NCBI RefSeq assembly: GCF_021018805.1
Contig: NC_086250.1
Location: 61,691,322-61,755,321 of the forward strand
DNA length: 64,000 bases
Direction: 5' to 3'
From: Prinia subflava
Lineage: Eukaryota > Chordata > Aves > Passeriformes > Cisticolidae
Below are positions 44,015 to 56,199 of this stretch, piece after piece (positions within the stretch are counted from its first letter, which is position 1; each line of letters opens with the position of its first letter). The notes under the pieces are model-generated. The model was not told the origin of the DNA, ran no database searches, and saw nothing but the letters and a program-made list of their open reading frames with translations. Made by a program: the position numbers and the translations under genes.

Positions 44015-44215
44015 TTCAGTTGGAAGGGACCAACAATGGCCATGTAATCAACTGCCTGAGCCATTCAGGGCTGACTGAAAGTTAAAGTGTGTTAAGAGCA
44101 TTCTCCAAATGCCCTTAAACACATCAGGCTTGGGGACTGATCACCTCTCTAGGAAGCCTGTTCCAGCATTTGCCCACCCTCTTGGTAAATAAGTGTTTCC
44201 TAGTGTCTCTTTGTT
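44015..44215 (-). mobile_element. CR1 LINE fragment
   Basis: TTTCAGTTGGAAGGGACCAA, TCACCTCTCTAGGAAGCCTG and TTCCAGCATTTGCCCACCCT match reversed CR1 3' sequence. The pentamer array lies exactly where the CR1 tail (CATAGAATGG...) would be. Confidence 0.85.
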
Positions 44216-44585
44216 TACCTCCTTGCTTTGATTTCTGTAAATGCTTGTGTGGAATGGCTTGCTTTCATTTGTAAATTAGAGAATGGAATAAGACTTCCAG
44301 GTAGAAAAGGGAAAAAACAGATTAAGACAACTTAGATAAATTAAATGTTCTAAATTGTGTCAGCCTGCTATAATCTGTAACCATTCTCTACTAGTAATCT
44401 ATTAAGGAAGCAAATGCTTCATTTGCTCTCTAAATAAGGAGATTTATTTATTTAACATAAGTTAAATAAAAAATAAAATTGTCAAGCGTACCAGTGGAAA
44501 AAAGGGAGAATCCAAAACTCAGGAATTCAGGAAAGGTAGTTATTTGCTTTTTTACTACTTCTACCATACTACTCCTCTACTACCA

Positions 44586-44693
44586 ATAATAACAACAACA
44601 ATAGTTGTTATTGTTGTTAGTATATAACCCTAATAACAACAACCCTAATAGTAATAACAACAATAACAACAACAATAACAACAGCAATAATAA
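44586..44693. repeat. AAC/AAT-rich microsatellite with internal inversion
   Basis: AACAACAACAATA changes to GTTGTTATTGTTGTT and back to AACAAC motifs, with CCCTAATA interspersions. The strand switch gives an imperfect palindrome. Confidence 0.85.
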
Positions 44694-44734
44694 GTATTCC
44701 TAAGCATCTATACAATAGCCAAGAAGAAATTATC

Positions 44735-44990
44735 GAGAAAATGGAGCCAGAGTCCTCAGATTGCTGTATGGTGAAAGAGTGACAAGTAATAGGCATAAAT
44801 TGAAATGTGAAAGGTTCAAGCTAGATTTAATGGAAAACATTTTCACTGTGTGTCAGTCAAGCTGTGGAACTGGTTGTCCATTGAGCTTGTGAAGTCTCTG
44901 CTCTTTCAGGTTTTCAAAATCCAACAGAACCGAGTCTGATCTGAACTCATAGCTGACCCTGTTTTCAACAGAAGATTGGACTAGGGACTT
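44735..44990 (+). mobile_element. Diverged CR1 LINE fragment
   Basis: AATGGAGCCAGAGTCCTCAG, GCTGTGGAACTGGTTGTCCA, then a degraded GATTGGACTAGGGACTTCTT follow the CR1 3' order in sense orientation. It is more diverged than the copy at 43.4 kb, so older. Confidence 0.7.
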
Positions 44991-45189
44991 CTTGTGAGTC
45001 CTTGCAAATTAAATTATCCTGCAATCCTTGGTGCTGAATAAGAAGTAATGTGGTTTTACCAGAAAATAACCTATTAAAAGCAACATTCTGTAAAAAAAAC
45101 CTCAACAAACAATAAAGAAACCTTACAATTTCTCTCCAATAAAGAAACCACAGTAGAACCATGAAATTTTCAGAGGGATAGAAGATGTG

Positions 45190-45565
45190 GCACACGAGGT
45201 AAGATTGAAAGAATTCATTTCTTTAGTCTAGCAATGAGAGGATTGAAGGAAGATATAGCAGTTCTCAAATATGTAGAAAGTATTGCAGAGATACAAAGTG
45301 TTCTTCCTGTCCATTGATATGGCAAGAAATAATAACCTTAAATTGCAACTTGAAGATTTCAGTTATATTTTACAAAAAGCTTTTGAACTGTAAAAAATGT
45401 TACACACTTGCTGACTGTAGAGAGATCTGAAGAATCAGCATAGCTGCAAATTTTCAAGTTCAGATTGAACAAATATCTGTCAGGAGCTGATTAGATAAGA
45501 GTGGGTTCTGCTCTAAAGCAAGAGGATGAACTGGGAAACCCTCTCAGATATCTTTTTAAATCATG
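45190..45565 (+). mobile_element. Old CR1-like LINE fragment
   Basis: GAGGTAAGATTGAAAGAATT, ATATAGCAGTTCTCAAATAT, AACCTTAAATTGCAACTTGA and AACAAATATCTGTCAGGAGC follow the order of an ancient tetrapod CR1 3' region. The match is from memory of the family pattern and is divergent. Confidence 0.55.
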
Positions 45566-46054
45566 TCTAAAGAAGCAACTTCATTGTCCTCATTACTAAA
45601 TTGGCATGAAAAAATGAAAAAGTGGACTGGTGTCACCTCTCCAAGTTTTCTTAAATTATGCCAAGTATTTTTTTTCTACTTGTTAACCCCCTCCTTCCTT
45701 CTCTCTCCCCAGCTTCATATACTGAGCATGATGCCAAAGAATATCCCTTTTGTCAGTTGGGTTGGCTGTCCTGGTTGTGTCCCCTTTCCAATTTCTTGTG
45801 CACCCCCAGCCCATTTGTTGGTGGGGTGGGGTGAGAAACAGAAAAGGCCTTGACTTTGTGTAAGCGTTGCTTAGCAAAATCAAAAATATCCCTGAATTAG
45901 CAACACTGTTTCCAGCACAAATCCAACATTCAGCCCATACCAGCTACTATGAAGGAAATTACCCTTTTCCAGCCCAAACCAGCTCACTTAGTGACACAGG
46001 TACAAAGAAGCCTTTCAGCTAGACTGAAAACGTGTTCTTGATCTGATTCATTTC

Positions 46055-46775
46055 ACAGCACCACAGAATAGCCTGGGTTGGAAGAGGCCTTGAAGATCAT
46101 CTAGTTCCAACCCCAATTCCATAGGCAGAGATGCCTTCCACTAGTCCAGGCTGCTCAAAACTCCATCCAGTCTGGCCTTCAACACTTTCAGGGATGGGCA
46201 CCTATGACTTCCCTCGGCAAACTGTTTCAGTGCCTCACCACCCTTGAAGTAATGAATTTCTTCAAAATCATCTAATTTAAACCTACTGTCTTTCAGTTTG
46301 AAGCTGTCCTTACACTACAAACCCTCGTAAAAAATCTCTCTCCACCTTTCCTGTAGGTCCCCTCTAGATACCGGAAGTCTTCTCTTTCCCAGGCTGAACA
46401 GCTCCAACTCCCTGAGTCTGTCTTCACAGGAGAGGTGCTCCAATTCTCTGCTCCCCTTCTCTGGACTCGCTTTAACAGGTCCACATCCTTCTTATATTGG
46501 GGACCCCAGAGCTGGATTCAGTACTGCAGGTGCAGTTTCACCTTTGGCCTGCTGGCCACGCTGCTTTGGATGCAGCCCAGGATACATTTGCCTTTCTGGG
46601 CCGGGAGTGCTCATAGCCAGGTCATGTTGTGCTTGTCATTATGGACACCTCCGAGTCCTCCTGCCCCTGGGCTGCTCTTGATCCATCCCCTGCCCAGCCT
46701 GTTTGCTTGGGATTTCCCCAATCCATGTGCAGGACCTTGTATGTGGCCTCACTGAACCTCATGAGGTTCACAGCT
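46055..46775 (-). mobile_element. CR1 LINE 3' region, about 700 bp
   Basis: The plus strand reads AATAGCCTGGGTTGGAAGAG at the left. It then runs through CAGGCTGAACAGCTCCAACT, AGGAGAGGTGCTCCAATTCT, CTCTGGACTCGCTTTAACAG, GGGGACCCCAGAGCTGGATT and GGCCTCACTGAACCTCATGA. This is a long, almost continuous reversed CR1 3' part that includes the end of its ORF2. It is the largest transposon fragment recognised here. Confidence 0.92.
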
Positions 46776-47710
46776 CATGCAAGTCACACTGGTAGTGAAG
46801 AATGCTGAGACCAGCCTGACTTATCAATCCCAAAATTTAACATTCAGAGAAAGAACAATGTTTTCCAGCAGAAATTGGCACCTCTGAGGATGTGGCAGAG
46901 TTCCTGATAAAGGAGCCAAGAAGTGATAGTGCTGATAATGTAGCCTGGAGACATGTGATTCATAGTCAATCACTTTGTACTATAAAAGCTCAGTCCCCGT
47001 TTTTAATGGCAGGGTTATCTAAATATCCCTTCTCAAAGTGTGTGTGGAGACTTCTCCTTTGGGTGGGGACACCCCTCAAGGTTACTCCTCGAGGCTGAGC
47101 AAGAGATTTGCCCACAGGCACTGTATGAGTGAGTAACCTCAATTTCCACAATTATTTTGCTAGCTTAAATATCATTGTTTCAATATTCTTCAATATATAG
47201 TGTACTATACTAGTAGTTATAGCTACCTATACTGTGATTAAGGTATTTTAGTTTTTTCATCATCATAATCAATTTAAATTCTTATCTACTTTATTCACAT
47301 AAATATATTAGGTTTGCCATCCTTATCCCTGTGGGACAAAGTTGTATAAAGGCTGAATTACATTTATATATACTTTAGAAATAAACCATTGAAAGTCTGG
47401 GACTAGGACTGGATCCAGCTCCACCCAGACTTCTTTTTGAAGAGTTTAGAAAGCATTAGAGTCCTTTCTGCACCTTGTGACTCAACAGGGGAGGAGGGTC
47501 TTCCCAATAAATTTTGTCTGAAGCTCCCATTCTGCCCAACATTCTTATAACAACTACCTTTTATTAAATGACACAATTATTTTGTTATCTGACTCCAAAA
47601 GCATTTTCTATGGAAGATGCTTACAAGTATGCAGCATTGTAATGTAAATGACTCTGCATAAATACCTGAGTCATTATTAATTTTTAAAAGAAAAAGCAAT
47701 CTATACCAGT

Positions 47711-48176
47711 GTAGGAGAAGGGAATACAGGTGAGCTGGCCCCTGATAAGTAACAGCTATATTAATTACTCAATTCAGCCTCGCTGAGCCACAGCTATATC
47801 CAATAAAGATAAGTGTGATAAAAGGAACGGGGTGAGCTGGTGAGGGAAGAATGGAGGAGGAACCTCCAGAAGGATGAAGAAGAGTGATCCTGGGAAGAGA
47901 GAATCACTGCTGTGAGGTCAGTCTGTGTCTGCACTCACAGTCTAGCTGGGTAAAAGCCTCCCTTCAGAGTCTGCACACTGATCCCTGCAGTCCCAGTGCA
48001 GCAGGAAATAACCAGCAGTCAGGGGCTGCAAGGGAAACCTCCAGCAGGAGCTTTCTCCAGTCAGTGAATAGTTGGAGTCAGGCTGGCTAAGCTGTAAAGA
48101 GGAATAAACCAGGACCTTTTTCATCCTGCTGTGGCAAACAAGAAGTCTGTGTCTGGGCTCATCTCTACCCTCTAAC
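47711..48176 (+). mobile_element. Probable solo LTR of an endogenous retrovirus (ERVL-like)
   Basis: It begins TGTAGGAGAAGGGAATACAG and ends TCTCTACCCTCTAACA. A TATA-like GTGATAAAAGGAAC lies at about 47816-47829. An AATAAA at about 48100 is followed by a TGTGTCTGGGCTC U5-like tail. That order, length and the TG...CA ends fit an avian solo LTR. I could not confirm a target-site duplication and saw no internal retroviral genes. Confidence 0.55.
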
Positions 48177-48199
48177 AAGAGGGCTGCTGCAACATACCA

Positions 48200-51100
48200 G
48201 AATACTTAGAGAAGCATCCATCATTTTCCAAGTTTTAAATAACGTGCGTGATATTTACATTCCCTTTAGAAAAGACAGTGGCACTTTCTTACCGTTGTTA
48301 CCTTCAGAGAGTTTACATTATCGAGAACTCACTATCAGCAATTACTTATGCATTTTAAGTACCAATTTTGCATTTCTGCTCCAATTTTGCCAAAACTAAA
48401 AGATTCAGTTCAGATGCATCTGTTTTCCAGTGACATTTATGATTGCTTTCTTTCATTTATTCAGTGAACCAGCTGTGTTGACTGATGTCTCAGAAATCAA
48501 GTTCAGTCACAGAATAATTCCATTGTAGTCAATTTAGTTGCAGCAAAGACCAATTTGACCCATGGAGCTCTGTGTATTGTAAAAGGTCATGCAGCCTGTC
48601 AGTAGTTCAGACAGGATTTAAATAGAGGATCCTTCTGAATTCCAATTCAAATGAGACTCTTTTGACATCATCATAGTGTCTACATATTCAGACTTGACAT
48701 TTTGTCACTCAGAGCGCTGCTTATCCATTGCCATACCAGAAAGTGACTGTCATGGCTTCAGTCACATGCCCTCATTCTTTATTTCCATTTATTTATAACT
48801 CTCTCCTCTATTCAGTGCCAGCTGTTAAAAGCAAAGTGGATTCCCTTTCACCCCCCTCCTGGGAGCTGTGGATGAAGAGGTTTCAGACACATTTCAGGAG
48901 GGCAGTAGCAGGGTACTGATGGCAGCCTGGGAACCCAGCAGTGTCACTAGTGCCAGACAGCAGCTTGGCAGCTGAAAGCAGCTCCACGCAGCACAGAGCA
49001 TGCCTGTATGGGATGCTGACAGCTACAATAATATTCCAGTTATGAAACACCCTCACTGATGTAGTGGTTTGGACAATGGAATTTACTGAATCCCCTTCTA
49101 TTCTTGTATTTGCATGATATGATATGTATGTATGATAAAGCTAAAAAAAGTTTTATGGCAACAAGGAAAAGGATGATCACTCTGAATATCTACAAGCAAT
49201 GACAAGGAAGCTCTGATTTACTTCATTGTTATACAACTTCCTTATTTATGATTATTTCCCTACATAACTTCATATGATTTAAAAAACAATTATTTTTTCT
49301 TGTTTTCCCTTTTCACAATGTATGTTTCATTGTATTATAAATCCTAACCTATTTGAAATTATTCATAATGTCTGTTACAATACCATCATCATTACCTGAT
49401 TTTAGCCCTTTTTCTTGTGAAATCATGCTCTGTGCCTTTCTCTTGAACTTACGGGCCAATGTCAATGATTCATGAAAGAAGGAAAGAAAAATTAGAATGG
49501 ATGGATTAGGAAATCTTAGAGCATTCTCATCTTTCTTAGTAAATGTGGACAACTCAGCTGCATCCCAGTTCACATGGTGAAGAAACCTGGCTGTGTGTTT
49601 GTCTTTTTTCCTGCAGCCTGGTTTTCATAGAAAGTAAACATTAGAAAGTTGTGTTTGGTTGGATTTAAAAGATGCTCCAAAGGCATCTGTTCTGGTCAGT
49701 CAAGGGACCAAGACCTTTGAGCATCTCAACAGTACTAGCTCCTTGCTATTGTTTAAATACTATAAATCCTTACTTACTCATGATAGGAACAGCAGGGGTA
49801 ATGGGATATGCCTGAAGTAAGTCTAATATAGCCCAAAAGAATTGAATTCCTATAATTTTCTTTAACACCAGTATCTGGATATAGGAAGGAGACTCAAATG
49901 AGTTCCATGAATATGGGAAAGAGGCAGAACACAGCAGCATGTGTTATCTGAGCATAAGGCAGCTGGCAGTGGGCAGGTGTACTGGTTGCTGACCCATATG
50001 ATTACCTGGACGAGCCACAGCATTCTCTTGCCAAAACAGGTCATAGAAGGCATGAGAAGAAGTGGGCTTGGATAGTGCACTGAGAGGGTGAAACTGCACA
50101 GCAGTAAATAGAAATTAAGAGGACACCAAGCCTGTTTAAATTTTCATTCTTTCTAGGTGATTTTAGGTTTCTATGCGGCTTTGTCTTTCCACATGTGCTC
50201 TGAAAGTATATGAGTAAATATAAAAGAGTAAACAGCAGCCCCAGTTCTTCCACGACCATCACAGGTTTTATTCCACATTGTTATCTGTGGTATTATACCA
50301 ACTTCAGAATCAAAAATGAGACAGACAGTGAATTCAAACAAGTCCTAGGACCTCCAAACAGGTCCCTTTTTAGCAGGAAATAAACATCTATGAACGTCCA
50401 ACACTGTCTATTGGATTTTGAAGGGGTTATGTTCATATACATGAGAAGGGAGAGAGTTTTAACACCCTGCAGCTTTACAAACAGCTCCTGTAAAGCATAT
50501 AGAATAAATGGCTGAACTGACCTGCCACTTCCATGATCAGCTTATCACATTGCATTGCTGCACCTCCACAGTCACCTGGAGATCAATCTGTTGGGACACT
50601 GCTGGTGAGAACCCAGGCCTGTGCGCCCTGTGGGCATCCCCTAGGGGCAGTCTCGATGTGCCTGCAGATGCACAGAGCCTGGGACAGCCCCAGCCTGTCC
50701 ACCATGACTCTGGTGTAACCCTCTTTCACTGGGTAACTTATCATCCAACATGATTGGAAATTCTGCTTGCCTCTGCTGGCAGCAGGTGCCAAAGAAATTT
50801 TCTCCCTCAAGTTCCCTCCTGAAGAGGGTGGATACCGTCAGGGTGGCTACTTCTGCACACTGTAATTAGAAGGGCAAGGTTAGGCTTCCTAATTACGTCC
50901 CAATATGGGCCAGTTGTGCCAGGGAGGCTTTTACTAGCCTAGCAGAATTTCTTTTGGTGTTAAATTTCTATGCTAGTAAAAATTCCGTATGGCCAATATT
51001 AGAGTGATGAAATTTTTTTTGCCAGGGTAGCTTATTTCACTCAGACATCCAGCACAAACTGTTCTAGCAAGTGTGGGTTTTTTTCTGCAATAAACTGCAT

Positions 51101-52400
51101 CTGCACTATAACAGTAAACATCGCCTACTATACAGCAAACCTCAGCCATAAAGGGATTTTAGACTATGATTTGATATTCTAGGATGGAGTGAGAGATGGC
51201 ACAACATTTTTACTCTGTCATCTAGGAGGATTTTCAATTAAGTTCAGACAGTTTAGTTATAAAGCTATAAAAATTTAACTATAAGAATTTCTATTTTTCT
51301 TTTTTTTTTTTTTGCATTAGATTGTGCTTCAGTTACTGGCCCAGACAATGAGTATCTTTCTCTGACACAGCTTATGTCAACCAACTAAATGAAACTTTGT
51401 GAAAAAGACATTAACACTGCACTTGAAAAATATAAAAAAATACTGATAAACTTCAGTTGTGAAGAAGGTTAAACCTTTCATCGAGAGAAATTTTATAATC
51501 AAGTTAGTCAAGCTGTTCTGCCCATGATTAATGCACTATCTCCAAGGGAAAGACATCACTGCAGATACATACAATTCATTAAATACTAACAGTGCAACTC
51601 TAATTAAGATACAGGTTCTTGCATATTAAGCAAATTAAGCTAGTTTAAGGAACTTATCCTTCTAAGTAGTTAATGAAATGGTATAACCCAAAAATTTCAA
51701 TAAAAAATTATTGTTTCAACTGTTAAATTTCATTGTGAGAGAAAAAGAAATGCACTGACTTCTCAACAACCCCACTCTCCAGTACCTCAGTATTTGTGTC
51801 TCTCTGCAGTACAAAGAAGCTCTCATAACTTTTCTACTTTCATAAATAGAGAACAATATATAAGGCCAGTCTGAGTAGTAAAAGTGCATGAGTAGTCACG
51901 AGTATATGCCTCTGATGGAAATAATACTAACAAACCTCCATTTCTTAAGACTAGATGCCAAGCAAAAACTTACCTCATGCACAGATGGATGGAACCTTCC
52001 TATCTGTTAGTAATTTCTAGCATCCAAGTCCTGCAGGATCCTAACATCATGTCTGGGGAGTATTAAGAGTCAGAGATCCCTGTTCTGGGTTTACACAACT
52101 ACTTGATATAGTAGTATCCCAAGGGATACAGATATTCCCTTGGGATATCTGGGACTTTTCCTCAGTTCAGATGTGTTTGTGTGCATAAGACATTGAAAAA
52201 TCAAAACCCACCAAAGAAGCAAGACTAGTATGAGATCTCAACTGGCTCCAGGGAAGAAAATAGTCTAAGATTTCATACTGCTGCTAGATCATACGGGGTG
52301 TTTTTCATGTCACACCTACATAGCTTTGTTCTTTGTCCTTAAGAAAATAATATTTTTAAAATAGACATTTATTTCTAAGAACCCAATTCCTCTGGGTTGG
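48200..52400. other. Intergenic, no gene recognised
   Basis: AT-rich sequence without a recognised exon, RNA gene or transposon. Short open frames here are no longer than chance allows. Confidence 0.5.
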
Positions 52401-52755
52401 GTGCCTCAAAATGCCTCACTTCTCAGCCAACAGTCTGGAAACTTCTGTCAGACGTGAGGGGATGGTTGTAATCCAGCACGTGAAAGGACCTGGACGCGAG
52501 TTTTACCTTCCCGAGGCCGTAGGGATACAGGTGCCTGCAGGGTGGGCTGTTCTGCGGGATCGTGGCCTCGCCCGGACAACGCACCTCCGGCGAGTGCCGG
52601 TACCTCCGGGGATGGCGGCACTACCCTGGGCTGCTGAGAGAACCGAGCCCAGGAAACTTTTCACGGCAGCACCCAGTAAAAGGAAACTTTTCATCGCAGC
52701 ACCTGGTGGTCGGAGCCTGCTCGTGCTCTCAAACGGGACTGCAGGCAGCGTTTAC

Positions 52756-52913
52756 CTCCCGTCGCAGCCGGCCAGGAGCACAATGCACGCTTCCCTTTCC
52801 CCGGAGCCGAGGGGCAGCCCGGCCTCTAGGGGCAGAAGGTGCCGGCAGCCCTGACACTGTCCCGCCATGGCTCCGGGGCTCCCCGTATCCCTGACACGGC
52901 CCCCCGCCGCCAT
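52756..52913 (-). other. Possible minus-strand first exon in the CpG island
   Basis: An ATG inside the YY1-type motif (AACAAGATGG) opens a frame of 52 codons. It runs in the minus direction to a good donor, CGGGAG|GTAAAC, at 52756/52755. The predicted start is MAAGGRVRDTG. No homology was recognised and no downstream exon was identified, so this may be a divergent noncoding transcript or chance in GC-rich DNA. Confidence 0.25.
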
Positions 52914-52936
52914 CTTGTTAGCGCCGCCGCTCTATC

Positions 52937-53131
52937 CACGGTGCGGGGCCGGGCTGTGTGGAGCCCTCTGCCCGCCACGGTGCGGGGCCGGGCTGTGTGA
53001 TCCCTTCTGCCCGCCACGGTGAGGGGCCGGGCTGTGTGATCCCTTCTGCCCGCCACGGTGAGGGGCCGGGCTGTGTGGAGCCCTCTGCCCGCCACAGTGC
53101 GGGGCCAGGCACCGCGGAACCCCTGCTCGCC
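52937..53131. repeat. 39-bp minisatellite, five copies, in CpG island
   Basis: Units start at 52937, 52976, 53015, 53054 and 53093 with core CACGGTGCGGGGCCGGGCTG. Two unit variants alternate: TGTGTGGAGCCCTCTGCC and TGTGTGATCCCTTCTGCC. A sixth, decayed unit starts at about 53132. The period is a multiple of 3, so several frames stay open across it. Confidence 0.95.
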
Positions 53132-53139
53132 ATGGTGGG

Positions 53140-53583
53140 GCGCCGGACGCTGTGGAGCTGCTCCCTGCAGCTCGCCGCGCTGCCCTCGGCGGCGGGCTGG
53201 TCAGGTGGAACGCCGCAGCCGTTTAATAGCTCCTACCGGAGACCTGCAGAGCCGCCGCCGCCGTGCAAGGGGTGGAGCAGCACCATGGAGGAGGAGAAGG
53301 GGGACGAGACTCTTCAGGGGCGGCAGCAGCAGCCCGGGAGGTGAGCGGCGCTCCAGCGGCAGCAGCGCTCTGGGGCCGGGGGTCTCTGCCCCCCTGCCTT
53401 CCTCTGAGCAGGGGGGAACCGGACCGAGCCGAGCGGCGGCTCCAGCCCCGTGCCCGTCCGGAGGGGAGGCACTACCCGAGGTGCCGCCGTCAGAGCCCGG
53501 CTGGCAGCCGGAGGAGCGGAGCACCTGCTCCGAGCGCGGCAGCGGGGCTGTCCGGACGCACACACGGTACCGGGGCCCCGCCG
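53140..53583 (+). other. Candidate plus-strand first exon with two splice donors
   Basis: Strong donor consensus GCCCCGCCG|GTGAGTG lies at 53583/53584. Another, CCGGGAG|GTGAGCGG, lies at about 53341. An ATG at about 53285 (CACCATGGAGG) opens a short frame up to the first donor. The exon start is not defined. This could be the 5' UTR exon of NAPEPLD or of an unknown transcript. Confidence 0.35.
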
Positions 53584-54139
53584 GTGAGTGTGGGGGGACT
53601 GGGCTGAGCCGCGGTGGGAGCGGTGGGAGCGGGGCAGAGCGGGCACCCGCTCGGAAAAGTTCGCGGGTGGGCGGGCGAGGTGCGTGGGGCCGGCGAGCCC
53701 GGCTCCCGGCCGGGGAGGAGCAGCACAGCCCGGCTGCACACAGAGCTCGGTGTGTGCCCCTGCCCCGCTCTCTGCCCGCCACCCTGGCTGCGCACAGACC
53801 CCGACGGGCGCCAGCTCCAAAACCAGCTGCGTCCGGGGGGATCCTTTCGCACCGGTGAAAGAAACCCTGCAAGAAAAAAGTCCTGCCTTCGCTCCCAGCG
53901 CAAGGCTTTCGTTTCTGCCAATTGACAGTAAAACATGCTGCAGCAGCGCTCGGAAAGAAACAAGTTATATAATCACATACAAAAAATCCGCTTCAGAGTA
54001 TCGGCGGCTTGGAAAGTGTTTTCTTTTGAAGAGGAGTCACGAACAGATGTTTATTGCAGTGAGGGGAGGTTCGCATTGTATAGTGCGAAGTGGAGGATAT
54101 TAAGGAGGTCATTTAATGTAATTAGTGCAGTCAAATAAT

Positions 54140-56190
54140 CTCAATGATCGTCAATTATCTCTAGCAAGGATTTGGGGAAAGTGTTGAGTGCATGCAGTAA
54201 AATTCATGAACTTATGCAGAAATGTTTTTTCTGGTGATGATTATTTCTTCCATTTGCTAAATGGCGATCATGAAGCAAGTTTTTAGTTTTAAAGGAAAGT
54301 TCTATTTGTACTTAAGTATTTTTTCTTTATTTTTCAAAATGCTCCGACTAAAGTGGCATCAAAATTAAGGATAGTGGCAGGAAAACCACTTCAGTTTTCT
54401 GGCAAAAAAAAACCTTGAAATGAGTATTTTTTTTAATTCATAGTAGCAGCTGTATCAGTTAAGAAAGTAGGAAGGTTATTTTGTAGATAACATTCTGAGG
54501 AATACAAGAATATGATTCTTTTTTCTGATTAATTCAAGAATTATTGAGACAGTTGCTTTCAAAATACCCCAAATTATGTCACACTGAAGTGCCTATTATA
54601 AAAAATAATGGGAATTTTTAATACCTGGATGTTGGAAAGCCCTGCTTGATTCAGCTTGATGGGGAGTTGTTTTGGTGAGAGGAGGAAGTAAGGGATGACA
54701 GTGAAACTGTTCAAATATAAATAACAGTTATTCAGCTTCTGCTTGAAAGAGATGTGAAGTCTTTTTAAGAGGAAGCAATCCATTGTAATTTTATTCATTT
54801 GCATTAACTAAGTAGATTTGAGGAACAACCAGGAGAAATATGCTATTTCCTCAGCCTTTATAAGCTCGAGATTGAACAAAAACTGTTAATTCTTCATTCA
54901 GATATAGCTTTTAAGTTCTTTTCAGCAAAAAGGAAAGCGATTATTTTGTCGATGATGAGAAAAACAGAAATGCTGCTATATTAATTAGTGTCTTTAAATG
55001 TAACACCTGCAGTGAAATTAGTTTTGCTTTCTGTCACATCTCTGAATCCTTTCTTGATCTCCCTTTAATTTTTTTCAGTCTGTTGCTTTATAGGTTGCAG
55101 TGTGAGGCCTACTTCTAATACATTCAGAGCCAGGACCATGGAAAATCACTTGATTGCCTTGTGCCTAAAGATTTGAGTAAAAAGAACTTTTCTATAAACT
55201 AAGTATTGCACTTAGTTTAAATATTCTTAGAAAATCTAGGACAGAAGTTATGTGTTGTGTACTTTCTGCACGTAACATCTTGGTGTTTAGCAGCTGTACA
55301 AGGAGGGGATGGTTTGGATTTGAATAGCCTACAACTGTGCCCAAGCAGATAAACCTGGCAAAGCTGTTCAGGAAAGAGAACTGGGCATTGCTGAGTGATA
55401 CTGAAAACTGCTGCCTTCATGCCCCACTGTAAAAAACAAAGTTTGATGGGTGAGTGAAAAATTGAGTGTTAAAGAATTTCTGTCAAGAGTTACTTCTTCT
55501 GTAACACCTGTTACTGTGGTTGGAGCTGGAAGTCCTACTGCTGGTAAGGTTTATGATAGGCTAACAGGCTTTATTGCTTGAAATATTTGGAAATATTTTT
55601 GTCATGCTTTGGACTGGTTTTGAGGGAAGATTTCAGTGATACTCAACTGTTTCTGATGAGAATGTGGTGATAGCCAGGCGTGTCTTTTCAGATGTATTCA
55701 CATGAAACACTGTGTCTCCTCAAAATACCTAGGTATTTAGGATGGTGCCTTGAAAATTAGTAGTTGGCTCATGTTTGTGCTGGAAGTATGCCTTGATTCT
55801 TCCATAAGAAGAAAAACCCAAACCACACAACTTCTAGAATTAACACTTCTGTTGTTGACTAACAACCAAACCACTTTGCATTTTGTTTAGAGTACATGAA
55901 GACATTGTAATCTAGAGTTGTGGGGATGGAACCAAAGGCCTTTATATACAGGAAAAAGGGGTGCAATGAAAGACATTTACATATCGTGATGTTTCCAATT
56001 TCCTTGAGTATTGATGTTTTGCTTTGTCTCTGTACTGTCCCTTGAAATTTCTTCTTAAAATGAGTGTGTTTCAGTTAATGAACTATAAGGGTGATGTATT
56101 GGATGTGTTTTTCTGGCTTGCTGGTGTGAAGTTTGGATGTTCAAAGCTTTCCTTATTTGGAAAGGCTGGTGACCTTTTATCACAGTCAGT
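54140..56190. other. No gene recognised
   Basis: AT-rich sequence after the CpG island, possibly intron 1 of a plus-strand gene. No supported exon or repeat family was seen. Confidence 0.45.
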
Positions 56191-56199
56191 GCTGTCATT

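Larger units (their letters stand above)
52500..53900. promoter_or_regulatory. CpG island, candidate NAPEPLD promoter
   Basis: GC content rises sharply over this stretch, with many CpGs. It contains a YY1-type CAAGATGGCGGC on the minus strand (52906-52917), a 39-bp minisatellite, and several splice-donor consensus sites. In human, NAPEPLD lies beyond PMPCB and is divergent from it, which predicts a plus-strand NAPEPLD starting about here with a noncoding first exon. No NAPEPLD coding exon was found up to 64000, so the link is inference from gene order only. Confidence 0.55.

Noticed and set aside
43732..44085. Open frames of 88-110 codons on both strands encoding a five-residue cycle (NGMEW or its antisense)
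   Set aside because: They are a by-product of the (GGAAT)n array, which has no stop in any frame. No splice or promoter context supports translation.
52937..53131. CRISPR-like appearance of regularly spaced repeats
   Set aside because: The units are contiguous 39-bp tandem copies without unique spacers, in a vertebrate CpG island. This is a minisatellite.
53058..53872. Long open frames (over 200 codons) on both strands of the second CpG island
   Set aside because: GC-rich DNA has few stop codons. Frames are open on both strands at once, the sequence is low complexity, and strong splice donors interrupt them.
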